From the NCBI GenBank assembly GCA_015065205.1, contig SVQS01000002.1, positions 1 to 40,618 of the forward strand: a DNA stretch of 40,618 bases, in the 5' to 3' direction. This DNA is from Oscillospiraceae bacterium. GTDB lineage: Bacteria > Bacillota > Clostridia > Oscillospirales > CAG-272. A program made the position numbers and the translations under genes. The notes under the pieces are model-generated. The model searched no databases and was not told the DNA's origin. It was given only the letters and a program-made list of their open reading frames with translations. Positions within the stretch are counted from its first letter, which is position 1, and every line of letters begins with the position of its first letter. Below are positions 32,070-40,044 of this stretch, piece after piece.

Positions 32070-32887
32070 ACGATAATGTCCTCCCCACTGTCTGAAAATT
32101 TATTCATAATAGCAAGAGAGATCAAAATCAAGATCATCATCACAAGAGAAATGGCTGCACCGGTATGATAAGTCACAGCATTTTGGAACTGACGCTCGAT
32201 GGTATCACCCAAAAGGTCGAATACACCACCGCCCAGCTTTTGGGAAATGTAGAAGGTACTGATAGACGGTACAAAGACCATCGTAATACCCGAAATAACA
32301 CCGGGCATTGTCAAGGGCAGAATGACACGCCAAAGTGTTTTGCGGTTGTTACAGCCAAGGTCAGCCGCCGCCTCAAGATAACGCACGTCAAGCTTGTTCA
32401 TAGAGGTAAAAATCGGCAGAACCATATAAGGCAAAAAGTCGTAAATCATACCCAAAATAACTGCGCCTTCAGTTCCGATAAAGGTTAGCTTTTCAAAACC
32501 GAGCCGTGTCAAAAGGCCACTTACAAGCCCACCATTATCGAGGAGCGCCATCAAGGAATATGTACGGATCAAAAGGCTGATCCACATAGGAAGCATCAAC
32601 AAAACCGTCAGAACATTGCGCGTTCTTTCGGACATTCTCGACATGCAGTAAGCCAAGGGGTAGCCGATAAGCAAGCAAATAACAGTTGCAATGAGCGCAA
32701 ATCCCAAAGACATAATAAAGGTGTGCGAATAGGAGGAAAGAGAGAGAATGTTCTCAAATGTAAACTTCCCTTCCTGATCCGTGAACGCAAAATACAGCAC
32801 CACGAGCAAAGGACCGACAATGAAGATCGAAGCCCAAAAAACATACGGCGCCGTTGCTATGTGCTCAAAAAAGGATTTCTTTTTCAT
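32066..32887 (-). CDS. potB: Spermidine/putrescine ABC transporter permease PotB
   Basis: The 273-residue permease has six hydrophobic segments and an EAA loop at about 172-191 (EAAADLGCNNRKTLWRVILP). The N-terminal APYVFWASIFIVGPLLVVLYFAF segment and its place before potC identify it as the PotB subunit. It overlaps potA and potC by four bases each. Confidence 0.94.
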   Translation of the reverse strand: MKKKSFFEHIATAPYVFWASIFIVGPLLVVLYFAFTDQEGKFTFENILSLSSYSHTFIMSLGFALIATVICLLIGYPLAYCMSRMSERTRNVLTVLLMLPMWISLLIRTYSLMALLDNGGLVSGLLTRLGFEKLTFIGTEGAVILGMIYDFLPYMVLPIFTSMNKLDVRYLEAAADLGCNNRKTLWRVILPLTMPGVISGITMVFVPSISTFYISQKLGGGVFDLLGDTIERQFQNAVTYHTGAAISLVMMILILISLAIMNKFSDSGEDIIV

Positions 32888-34011
32888 TCTTCGTCTATCT
32901 CCTCCGTGGCGTCAGAAAGCTTATCCAGCTCGTCGCTGAAAGAAGAATAATCGCCGAACATACCCGAAAATTCGGATTTCTTCATAATATGGAAAGCATC
33001 GGGATCAATAGAAAGACCAATAGTCTCTCCTTCTGCCACAAAGTCTGTGGTTTGTATCATCCACTTAAAGCCTTCAACATCTACGATAATTTCATAGTGC
33101 ACGCCCTTGAATGTGACGCCTGTAACAAGACCGCAGAGCATTCCCTTTTCTTTGGAAACAACGTCGACATCTTCAGGGCGAATAACCACGTCAACGGGTT
33201 CATTTGTATCAAAGCCACCATCAACGCAATCGAAGGTATGTCCTGCAAGCTTTACACGGTAATCCGCAAGCATAACTCCGTCAACAATATTGGATTCACC
33301 GATAAAATCGGCAACAAATGCGTTTATGGGTTCGTTGTAAATATCGGTAGGCGTACCGATCTGCTGAATCTTTCCGTGTGCCATAACCACGACAGTATCA
33401 GACATAGAAAGAGCCTCTTCTTGATCGTGGGTTACGTAAATGAAGGTAATGCCGGTTTGATGTTGAATGTTCTTCAACTCGTTCTGCATATCCTTGCGGA
33501 GTTTAAGGTCAAGTGCTGCCAACGGCTCATCTAAAAGGAGCACCTTGGGCTGATTAACAAGCGCACGTGCAATGGCAACGCGCTGTTGCTGTCCACCTGA
33601 TAAGGTGTTTACCTTGCGACGTTCAAAGCCGCGCAGGTTTACAAGAGCCAGCATCTCTTTGACCTTTTCTTTGATTTGCGCATCGGAACATTTTTGAATG
33701 CGCAGACCGAAAGCGATGTTGTCAAATACGTTTAAGTGAGGAAAAAGCGCATATCGTTGAAATACGGTGTTGACTTGTCTTTGATACGGCGGGATATCAT
33801 TGATACGCTTGCCATCAAAGAATACGTCGCCTTCATCGGGTGTTTCAAAACCGCCGATGATGCGAAGAGTGGTCGTCTTGCCGCATCCCGAGGGACCCAA
33901 CAGAGTAATAAATTCCTTGTTATGAATCTCCAGGTTGATGTGGTCGAGAACGGTTTCTCCGTCAAAAGACTTGGAAATACCGTTCAGCCGGATTAGCACG
34001 TTTTTGTTCAT
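32884..34011 (-). CDS. potA: Spermidine/putrescine ABC transporter ATP-binding protein PotA
   Basis: The 375-residue ATPase has Walker A GPSGCGKTT (39-47), Q-loop, signature LSGGQQQR (137-144), Walker B with DEP at 161-163, the H-loop VTHDQEEAL, and a C-terminal TOBE-like domain (about 240-345) as in PotA. The start at 34011 has AAGGAG twelve bases upstream; a nearer ATG is out of frame. The frame continues upstream to 34200 through the leader, which I do not take as coding. Order is potA-potB-potC-potD. Confidence 0.94.
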   Translation of the reverse strand: MNKNVLIRLNGISKSFDGETVLDHINLEIHNKEFITLLGPSGCGKTTTLRIIGGFETPDEGDVFFDGKRINDIPPYQRQVNTVFQRYALFPHLNVFDNIAFGLRIQKCSDAQIKEKVKEMLALVNLRGFERRKVNTLSGGQQQRVAIARALVNQPKVLLLDEPLAALDLKLRKDMQNELKNIQHQTGITFIYVTHDQEEALSMSDTVVVMAHGKIQQIGTPTDIYNEPINAFVADFIGESNIVDGVMLADYRVKLAGHTFDCVDGGFDTNEPVDVVIRPEDVDVVSKEKGMLCGLVTGVTFKGVHYEIIVDVEGFKWMIQTTDFVAEGETIGLSIDPDAFHIMKKSEFSGMFGDYSSFSDELDKLSDATEEIDEE

Positions 34012-34056
34012 TCCGCATAAATACTCCTTTTTGAAAAAAATACTCATGGAACAAAA

Positions 34057-34124
34057 CGGACACCTCTGTCCGCTGCCGGCACAACTTTTTAACGGCTGAA
34101 AAATAAAAAGGTGTTTTGCCGGCA
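34057..34124 (-). promoter_or_regulatory. Structured leader of potABCD
   Basis: The leader carries two copies of the palindrome TGCCGGCA (34074-34081, 34117-34124), with CTTTTT/AAAAAG inside, so both copies can pair into one long stem; a second hairpin GGACA/TGTCC lies at 34058-34071, ending about 24 bases before the potA ribosome site. A role in regulation by polyamines is inference. Confidence 0.5.
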
Positions 34125-34149
34125 CTCTGACCATAAACTTATAAATAAC

Positions 34150-34178
34150 ATTGTAACAGATATTCGACAAAATTGCAA
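34150..34178 (-). promoter_or_regulatory. Promoter of potABCD
   Basis: On the minus strand TTGCAA (34178-34173) and TACAAT (34155-34150) are 17 bases apart, giving a leader of about 130 bases before potA. Confidence 0.8.
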
Positions 34179-34225
34179 TACCTTTACAAAAATAAATCAA
34201 AATATTTCGCTATTCGATAGCATTT

Positions 34226-35173
34226 TTAGTCTACTCGGCATCTATTTTTACGGGTATAAAAGGAAATGACGTTTTCCTTAATCTCCCCAAGCAAACGAAC
34301 ACGGGTTTCATATCCTCCCCAAGCCATATGCGGCGTGAGAAGAACATTTGGTAAATGCTTGATTTTATTGAACGGATGTTCTGCATCAAATGGCTCTTTA
34401 GAATAGACATCAACGCCCAAGGCGCCAATGCGCTCTTTCAAAATTGCATCGGCAAGTGCCGCCTCATCGGCAACGGCACCGCGCGCTACGTTGATAACCA
34501 CAGCATCTTTTTTTAACATTGCAATGTGTTCTTTATCAAGCAGATTTCTTGTTTCGTCATTGAGAGGTACGTGCAAAGATAAAATGTCGGATTTTTGACA
34601 GATGGTATTAAAATCAACACATTCTGTGTCCTCGATGGGTGTACGCTTATAGACCAATACACGGCATCCCATAGCTTCGGCAACACGCGCTACCTGTTTG
34701 CCGATATTGCCATAACCAACAATGCCCCAGGTTTTGCCGGCAATCTCATGATAAACAGGCGACAGACGATTTGCAAGCCCGTTTTGGGTATATTCACCAC
34801 TGCGAACAAACTCGGTGTATTCATTAAGGTGCGTGTAAAGCGAGAGCGCCATAGAAAGCGTCAGTTGTGCTACACTTTGTGTGGAATATCCAATCACATT
34901 ACATACACCAATACCTGCCTTGCGACAGTAATCAAGGTCAACGTTATCAAATCCGGTTGCAGCAAGGCAAATCAATTTCAGCTTGCTCGCCTTTGGCAGA
35001 TTTGAGGCATTTAACTTGAGCTTGTTAATAACCACAACATCTGCCCCTTGTATATGCTCTTCAAATTCTATCTCGCTCGTGGTAGGATAAACAACTATTT
35101 CTCCGATTTCTTCAAAGCTTTCATATGTCAAGTCGTCACCGATGGTGGCGGCATCCAAAAAAACGATCTTCAT
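34226..35173 (-). CDS. D-2-hydroxyacid dehydrogenase
   Basis: The 315-residue NAD(P)-dependent dehydrogenase has the Rossmann motif GYGNIG at 153-158 and the catalytic Arg231 (in INVARGAVADE), Glu260 and His282 with Trp285 (PHMAW). The HxxW variant is typical of hydroxypyruvate/glyoxylate or other 2-ketoacid reductases rather than phosphoglycerate dehydrogenase, but substrate is not readable. The start follows GGGAGGG. It is divergent from ireB, with its own near-consensus promoter. Confidence 0.9.
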   Translation of the reverse strand: MKIVFLDAATIGDDLTYESFEEIGEIVVYPTTSEIEFEEHIQGADVVVINKLKLNASNLPKASKLKLICLAATGFDNVDLDYCRKAGIGVCNVIGYSTQSVAQLTLSMALSLYTHLNEYTEFVRSGEYTQNGLANRLSPVYHEIAGKTWGIVGYGNIGKQVARVAEAMGCRVLVYKRTPIEDTECVDFNTICQKSDILSLHVPLNDETRNLLDKEHIAMLKKDAVVINVARGAVADEAALADAILKERIGALGVDVYSKEPFDAEHPFNKIKHLPNVLLTPHMAWGGYETRVRLLGEIKENVISFYTRKNRCRVD

Positions 35174-35203
35174 TCTTGTCCCTCCCAATAATTATCATCT
35201 AAT

Positions 35204-35248
35204 ATTATACATAAAAAATGTAGATTCGTCAATAAAAATACTACATTT
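35204..35248 (-). promoter_or_regulatory. Promoter of the hydroxyacid dehydrogenase with flanking inverted repeat
   Basis: On the minus strand TTGACG (35232-35227) and TATAAT (35209-35204) are 17 bases apart. AAATGTAG (35216-35223) and CTACATTT (35241-35248) form an 8-bp inverted repeat around the -35 box, a plausible repressor site. Confidence 0.7.
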
Positions 35249-35270
35249 CATAATAATTTGCAAAAAAGAC

Positions 35271-35299
35271 TTGAAAAAAAGCACAATATCATATATAAT
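35271..35299 (+). promoter_or_regulatory. Promoter of the ireB operon
   Basis: TTGAAA (35271-35276) and TATAAT (35294-35299) with 17 bases between; the ireB start is 43 bases further on. Confidence 0.85.
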
Positions 35300-35341
35300 A
35301 TTAAGTGAGATGAGTTTTTTCAAAACAAGGAGGATGTTTTT

Positions 35342-35587
35342 ATGAATTCCGAAAAACAGGTCCCCGTCCTGGCGGATGAAGCTGTGGATTCGCGCGCTGT
35401 TCTCAAAGAGGTTTATGAAGCCTTGAGTGAGAAAGGTTACAATCCCATTGGACAGATTGTGGGATATCTGCTTTCCGAAGACCCCACCTATATCACCAAC
35501 ACAAACAATGCCCGCGCCCTAATTCGCAAGATTGACCGCGACGAATTGATGTGTGAATTGGTAAAATGCTACCTCGAATTGGATTGA
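35342..35587 (+). CDS. ireB: IreB family regulatory phosphoprotein
   Basis: The 81-residue protein matches the IreB (UPF0297) family in KGYNPIGQIVGYLLSEDPTYITNTNNARALIRKIDRDEL. In Enterococcus faecalis IreB is a substrate of the IreK Ser/Thr kinase and tunes cephalosporin resistance. The phosphorylated threonines there lie in the first eight residues; this protein has no Thr before residue 49 and only Ser3 and Ser17 near the start. The usual ruvX/alaS neighbours are absent and ribF follows. The start has a perfect AAGGAGG. Confidence 0.92.
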   Translation: MNSEKQVPVLADEAVDSRAVLKEVYEALSEKGYNPIGQIVGYLLSEDPTYITNTNNARALIRKIDRDELMCELVKCYLELD

Positions 35588-35589
35588 GT

Positions 35590-36522
35590 ATGCCCTCGGT
35601 CAGATATATCTCTCTTCAAACCGAAAAATCAAGTAAAATTTCCGAGGCGAACATTCTTTGCCTCGGAAATTTTGACGGAGTTCATTTTGCTCATCGTACA
35701 CTTTTACGCAAAGCAAAAGAATTACAAGCTCAAAAGATGCCAAACACACGTGTTGGTGTATTTTGTTTTGAAACACTCTCAACCGATTTTTTATCAAAAA
35801 ATCCCCCCAAGCATCTAACAACACTTGACCAAAAGCTGAAATACTTTGCCGATGAAGACATGGACTTTGCATACATTGCCGATTTTTCCTCTTTGCAAGG
35901 CCTTTCCCCAGAAGGATTTATAAAAGATGTTCTCATAGGTCAATGCGCCTGCAAAGCGGTTGTGTGCGGCTACAATTACCGTTTCGGCAAGGGCGGTGCG
36001 GGAACTTATCAGCTTATACAGGAATTGTTTCCATCCAACTGCGTAATTGTCGTTCCGCCTGTTTATAAGGATGGTGACACCGTCAGTTCTACGCGTATTC
36101 GAGAGTTTTTAAAGCGTGGAAAAGTCAAAGAAGCCAATGCCCTTTTGACAGTTCCCTTTTCGATCACCGCGCCCGTAGAACACGGCAAAGGCCTTGGGCG
36201 TCATCTCGGTGCCCCTACCTTCAATCAGACACCACCGACCGAAATCTTGATACCCGCGCGCGGCGTTTATCTGACTCGCTGTACCGTTGACAACAAAGAT
36301 TATTACGGATTGACCAATATCGGTACACATCCAACAGTTGATGTGGATGCTGCACTCAATTTAGAGACGCACTTGTTTGATTTTGAAGGAGAACTATATC
36401 AAAAAGACTTGCGCGTTGAGTTTTTGGATTATATTCGCCCCGAAGTATGCTTTGATAGCAAGGAAACTTTGCAAAAGCAGATACAACAAGATATCAAAAC
36501 CGTAAAAGAACGGCTACAATAA
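35590..36522 (+). CDS. ribF: Bifunctional riboflavin kinase/FAD synthetase
   Basis: The roughly 310-residue protein makes FMN and FAD from riboflavin. The adenylyltransferase domain shows LGNFDGVHFAHRTLL near the start, VCGYNYRFGKGGAGT and SSTRIREFL; the kinase domain shows GKGLGRHLGAPTFNQ, PARGVYL and NIGTHPTV. ATG 35590 starts two bases after the ireB stop; an ATG at 35566 inside ireB is also possible. Neither has a strong ribosome site, so translation is probably coupled to ireB. Confidence 0.92.
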   Translation: MPSVRYISLQTEKSSKISEANILCLGNFDGVHFAHRTLLRKAKELQAQKMPNTRVGVFCFETLSTDFLSKNPPKHLTTLDQKLKYFADEDMDFAYIADFSSLQGLSPEGFIKDVLIGQCACKAVVCGYNYRFGKGGAGTYQLIQELFPSNCVIVVPPVYKDGDTVSSTRIREFLKRGKVKEANALLTVPFSITAPVEHGKGLGRHLGAPTFNQTPPTEILIPARGVYLTRCTVDNKDYYGLTNIGTHPTVDVDAALNLETHLFDFEGELYQKDLRVEFLDYIRPEVCFDSKETLQKQIQQDIKTVKERLQ

Positions 36523-36541
36523 AAGAAAGGAGAAGAAGAAA

Positions 36542-37921
36542 ATGAACAAAAATGCCATCTTACGCATCGTTTGCTTGCTTTCATCTCTTCTCCTTTTGTT
36601 ATGCGCACTTCCCTTTTCATCATCCGCAGCAGAGATAACGCCACCATCTACGGAAGAAGCCACGGCAGTCTATTTGAAGCATTTGGAAAGTGACCTTTTG
36701 GTATGCTCAAAAAGTGAAAACTTTGTGCTTGGTGCAGGTTCTACCGTAAAGATCATGTCAGGACTTTTGTTTTGCGAAAGATTGAGTACACATACACAAG
36801 AGTCCATTGCCATCACCGAAGAGCTTTATGCGGCTGTTCCCAAAAACCACGGACGCAGTCTTAAGTTAGTAGTTGGTGAAGTTGTAACGATTGAACAACT
36901 CTTATGGGCTGCTATTTGCGGCAGTTATAATGATGCGTTTTATGTTTTGGCAACGCTTACATCCGGTTCGCTGGAAGCGTTTAAGGAAGAAATGAATGCA
37001 CGCGCCACGGATATGGGACTTGTAAATACCGTTTTTGAGGATGTTACAGGTATTATTGACGGTTCACGTACAACCGCTGCAGAAATGGCTCAAATTGCTC
37101 TTTTTGCCTATCAAAACCCATATTACATGGCAATTTGCAGTGAGAGGTCCTTTTATTTTTCATCTACCGAAAAATCTCAAACATTATATAACAATAACAA
37201 ATTGGTCTCTCCGGATCAAGATCAAAAATATTACAACAAAAAATGCTTTGGCATGAATGCCGGAAGCACAACCCGTGATGGTAACTGCGTTGTTACCATA
37301 GCGAAACAGAATGATCAAACCTACGTTTGCGTGGTGATGGGCGGCAAAGAAATCGATGGCATTGAGTTCGGTTATCGAGTTGCCAATCGTGTTGTGGATT
37401 GGGTGTTTAACGCTTATACATATATGCAAATTCTAACCCCCGACACCAAAATTTGCTCACTTGACGTTACCGTTTCAGATACCGCATCCTCCGTTGACGT
37501 TATTGTAAAGGATGAATTGTATGCATATCTTCCAAAAGGACTCGAAATCGGAAAAGACATCATTTACAGTATTCGCCTGACAGAAACAGAATTGGAAGCC
37601 CCCGTCGAAAAAGACCAATTCGTTGGGTATGTTGCGGTTTTGTATGATGGAAATGTACTCGGCTCTGCCTCATTATATACTGCCGGTGAAGCCTCGCGCA
37701 GTCCTATCGGAAGCGGTCTTGGTGCTATTCGCTCTTGGCTTGAAAACCGTGCCGTAATCGCCGGGATCGTTTTCTTTGTTGTCGGTACAGCGGCTTATAT
37801 CATTGTTGAATATATCTTGCAACGCAAGCGTCACAACCGTTGGAATCGTTATTTCAGCAATAAGGTCGAGCTCCCCGACTATATGAGAACACCATCAAAA
37901 CAAAAAAAGGATAAAAAGTAG
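36542..37921 (+). CDS. D-Ala-D-Ala carboxypeptidase-like protein (peptidase S11) with altered KTG motif
   Basis: The 459-residue protein has a signal peptide (1-30), the S11 motifs SxxK (Ser67-Lys70 in GSTVK) and SxN (Ser128-Asn130 in CGSYND), and a C-terminal membrane helix at about 398-425 followed by a basic tail. At the place of the third penicillin-binding motif KTG the sequence reads NAG (239-241, in FGMNAGST), so the usual Lys is missing. The normal job would be trimming the terminal D-Ala of wall peptides; the altered motif makes activity uncertain. It follows ribF by 19 bases, with AAAGGAG before the start. Confidence 0.85.
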   Translation: MNKNAILRIVCLLSSLLLLLCALPFSSSAAEITPPSTEEATAVYLKHLESDLLVCSKSENFVLGAGSTVKIMSGLLFCERLSTHTQESIAITEELYAAVPKNHGRSLKLVVGEVVTIEQLLWAAICGSYNDAFYVLATLTSGSLEAFKEEMNARATDMGLVNTVFEDVTGIIDGSRTTAAEMAQIALFAYQNPYYMAICSERSFYFSSTEKSQTLYNNNKLVSPDQDQKYYNKKCFGMNAGSTTRDGNCVVTIAKQNDQTYVCVVMGGKEIDGIEFGYRVANRVVDWVFNAYTYMQILTPDTKICSLDVTVSDTASSVDVIVKDELYAYLPKGLEIGKDIIYSIRLTETELEAPVEKDQFVGYVAVLYDGNVLGSASLYTAGEASRSPIGSGLGAIRSWLENRAVIAGIVFFVVGTAAYIIVEYILQRKRHNRWNRYFSNKVELPDYMRTPSKQKKDKK

Positions 37922-37930
37922 GAGGGTTTT

Positions 37931-39046
37931 ATGCTGCCTGAATATATGCTTACCTACCCAACCGTTTTCGCAGTTGGAAGCAATTACAACATCTTTGTAC
38001 CTTTTGATGCCGAGGTCATTATGTGGGTAAAGATTGGGGACAAGGTATACTATGATGACTGCAATGGTATACTGCGTTCCAATACCAATATGCATAAGGT
38101 TGAGCTCCCTATGAGCGTGCTTGATGAAGCAGGCGAGTATACGGTAGTTTACAAAAAGATGATCGAACGCAAGCCTTACTTCCCTACCAGCGAGCCCGAA
38201 CGCAAACTGACGGTCTATTTCAAATCTGTTCCCGCTACGGGTGATATCAACATCTATCATATTGCAGATGCACACAACCTTGTAGCGGAACCGGTTGCGG
38301 CAGGACGTTTTTTGGGGGATAATCTCGATTTGCTCATCCTCAATGGGGATATTCCAAACCACAGTGGTGATATCAAGAATTTCAATGCAATATGTGAGAT
38401 TGCCTCGGGTATTACCAAAGGTCAGTGCCCGGTTGTCTTTGCACGCGGCAATCACGATACGCGCGGTATTCACGCCGAAGATATGCCAAATTACATCCCT
38501 ACAATGAATGGTAGAACCTATTACAGCTTCCGTGTAGGATGTGTTTGGGGACTTTTGCTTGATTGTGGCGAAGATAAGAGAGACACAAACAACGAATACG
38601 GTGGAACGATTTGTTTTCATTCATTCAGACTTCGTGAGGGGGAATATATTCAACAAATCATTGAGGATGCCGAGCGCGAATATGCCGCAGACGGCGTCAC
38701 TCACAAATTGGTAATTTCACATATTCCTTTTACACATATTAATGAGCCCCCTTTTGATATTGAACAAGAGCTCTATGCTGAGTGGACACGATTGATGCGC
38801 GAATACATCAAGCCAGACCTGCTTCTCTACGGGCACTATCATTGTGTGGAAATTGTAAAACCCGGTGACCGCTTTGATAGTCATGGACAACCTTGCAATG
38901 CAATTATCGGTTCAAAGCCCATCTTTGATAAAGAAAACGGAAACTCTTTTATCGGCTGTGCCCTAACCCTTATGGAAAACGGCAAAAAGCGAGTTGTTTT
39001 CAACGATGATAAAGGCGTTATTCATACCGACGAGATTATCGATTAA
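37931..39046 (+). CDS. Metallophosphoesterase with N-terminal beta domain
   Basis: The 371-residue protein has a beta-rich N-terminal region (1-100, fibronectin-like in pattern) followed by a calcineurin-type phosphoesterase: Asp113-x-His115 (ADAH), GD at 139-140, GNHD at 173-176, His264 (ISHIPF) and GHYH at 301-304. All metal-binding motifs are present. There is no signal peptide, so it is probably cytoplasmic. The substrate is unknown; purple-acid-phosphatase-like layout is suggested only by the domain order. GGAGGG precedes the start by six bases; the gap from the previous gene is nine bases. Confidence 0.88.
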   Translation: MLPEYMLTYPTVFAVGSNYNIFVPFDAEVIMWVKIGDKVYYDDCNGILRSNTNMHKVELPMSVLDEAGEYTVVYKKMIERKPYFPTSEPERKLTVYFKSVPATGDINIYHIADAHNLVAEPVAAGRFLGDNLDLLILNGDIPNHSGDIKNFNAICEIASGITKGQCPVVFARGNHDTRGIHAEDMPNYIPTMNGRTYYSFRVGCVWGLLLDCGEDKRDTNNEYGGTICFHSFRLREGEYIQQIIEDAEREYAADGVTHKLVISHIPFTHINEPPFDIEQELYAEWTRLMREYIKPDLLLYGHYHCVEIVKPGDRFDSHGQPCNAIIGSKPIFDKENGNSFIGCALTLMENGKKRVVFNDDKGVIHTDEIID

Positions 39047-39072
39047 GAAGATATTTAAAGTGAGATATTATT

Positions 39073-39999
39073 ATGACCGAAACAACACGCGAAATATTTA
39101 AAAAGTATCAAGTAAGAAAGAATAAAAAGCAAAAAAGAGCGTTTATCGAATACGTAAATCACCTTGCAAGCAAATGGGGATATTCTGCTCGCGTTGAAAA
39201 AGGAATGTTTGGTGCACGAAACATTCTAATTGGCGATATTTCAAAAGCAAAGGTCATCTACACTGCACACTACGATACTTGCCCTGTTCTTCCCTTTCCA
39301 AACTTCATCACTCCCAAGTGCATTGCACTCTATCTTCTTTATCAGGTGGGTATCATATTTGGGATCTTCGCCGCAGTTGCTATCTGCATCGGCATTTTGG
39401 CGTTTCTTGCCGAAGCCTTGAATCTTGGTACAGATTTTACTTTCTGGATAACAGAGCTTGCCTATTTGGGATTACTTTTTCTCCTGCTTGCAGGGCCTGC
39501 CAACAAGCATACGGCAAACGATAATACCTCAGGCGTTACTCTTTTGATCGACATTATGCGCGACCTTCCCGAAGAAGAACGCGATGCAGTAGCGTTTGTA
39601 TTCTTTGATTTGGAAGAGATGGGACTTTTTGGTTCAATGTCTTTTGCGCGCAAGCATAAACGCGAAATAAAAGATAAATTACTTCTCAATTTCGACTGTG
39701 TTTCTGATGGCGAAAATATGCTGTTTGCACTCCGTAAAAAAGCCAAAAAATATCAAACCGCTATTGAGACTGCTTTTCAAGCAAAGGGCTGCTTTAAAGT
39801 GGACGTAGCGCACAAAGGTGTTTTTTATCCCTCCGATCAAATGCAATTTCCTTGCGGTGTCGGCGTTGCCGCGTTGCGCTCCACCAAAGGGGGATTGCTC
39901 TATATGAATCGCATTCACACGCGCCGCGATGTCATTTACTGCGAAGAAAATATCGATTTTTTGAAAATCGGTGCTCTTGAATTGCCAAAATTGATTTAA
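39073..39999 (+). CDS. M28-family metallopeptidase with embedded membrane helices
   Basis: The 308-residue protein has the M28 zinc-site residues: His66 (TAHYDT), Asp150 (TANDNTSG), Glu181/Glu182 (FDLEEMG), Asp208 (NFDCV) and His282 (RIHTRRD). Between the first and second ligands lies an insert (about 83-142) with two hydrophobic helices, so the peptidase would be fixed in the membrane with a cytoplasmic or exterior catalytic part. There is no signal peptide. It is the last gene of the ireB run, 26 bases after the phosphoesterase. Confidence 0.87.
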   Translation: MTETTREIFKKYQVRKNKKQKRAFIEYVNHLASKWGYSARVEKGMFGARNILIGDISKAKVIYTAHYDTCPVLPFPNFITPKCIALYLLYQVGIIFGIFAAVAICIGILAFLAEALNLGTDFTFWITELAYLGLLFLLLAGPANKHTANDNTSGVTLLIDIMRDLPEEERDAVAFVFFDLEEMGLFGSMSFARKHKREIKDKLLLNFDCVSDGENMLFALRKKAKKYQTAIETAFQAKGCFKVDVAHKGVFYPSDQMQFPCGVGVAALRSTKGGLLYMNRIHTRRDVIYCEENIDFLKIGALELPKLI

Positions 40000-40002
40000 C
40001 AT

Positions 40003-40040
40003 AAAAATCCGATACAGAATTTTATCTGTATCGGATTTTT
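40003..40040. terminator. Bidirectional terminator between the M28 gene and icd
   Basis: AAAAATCCGATACAG (40003-40017) and CTGTATCGGATTTTT (40026-40040) form a 15-bp perfect stem with A- and T-runs at its ends, serving both convergent genes. Confidence 0.92.
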
Positions 40041-40044
40041 AATA

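Noticed and set aside
34012..34200. 63-residue N-terminal extension of PotA
   Set aside because: It crosses the promoter and structured leader, and the product aligned to PotA starts at MNKNVLIRLNG with a ribosome site.
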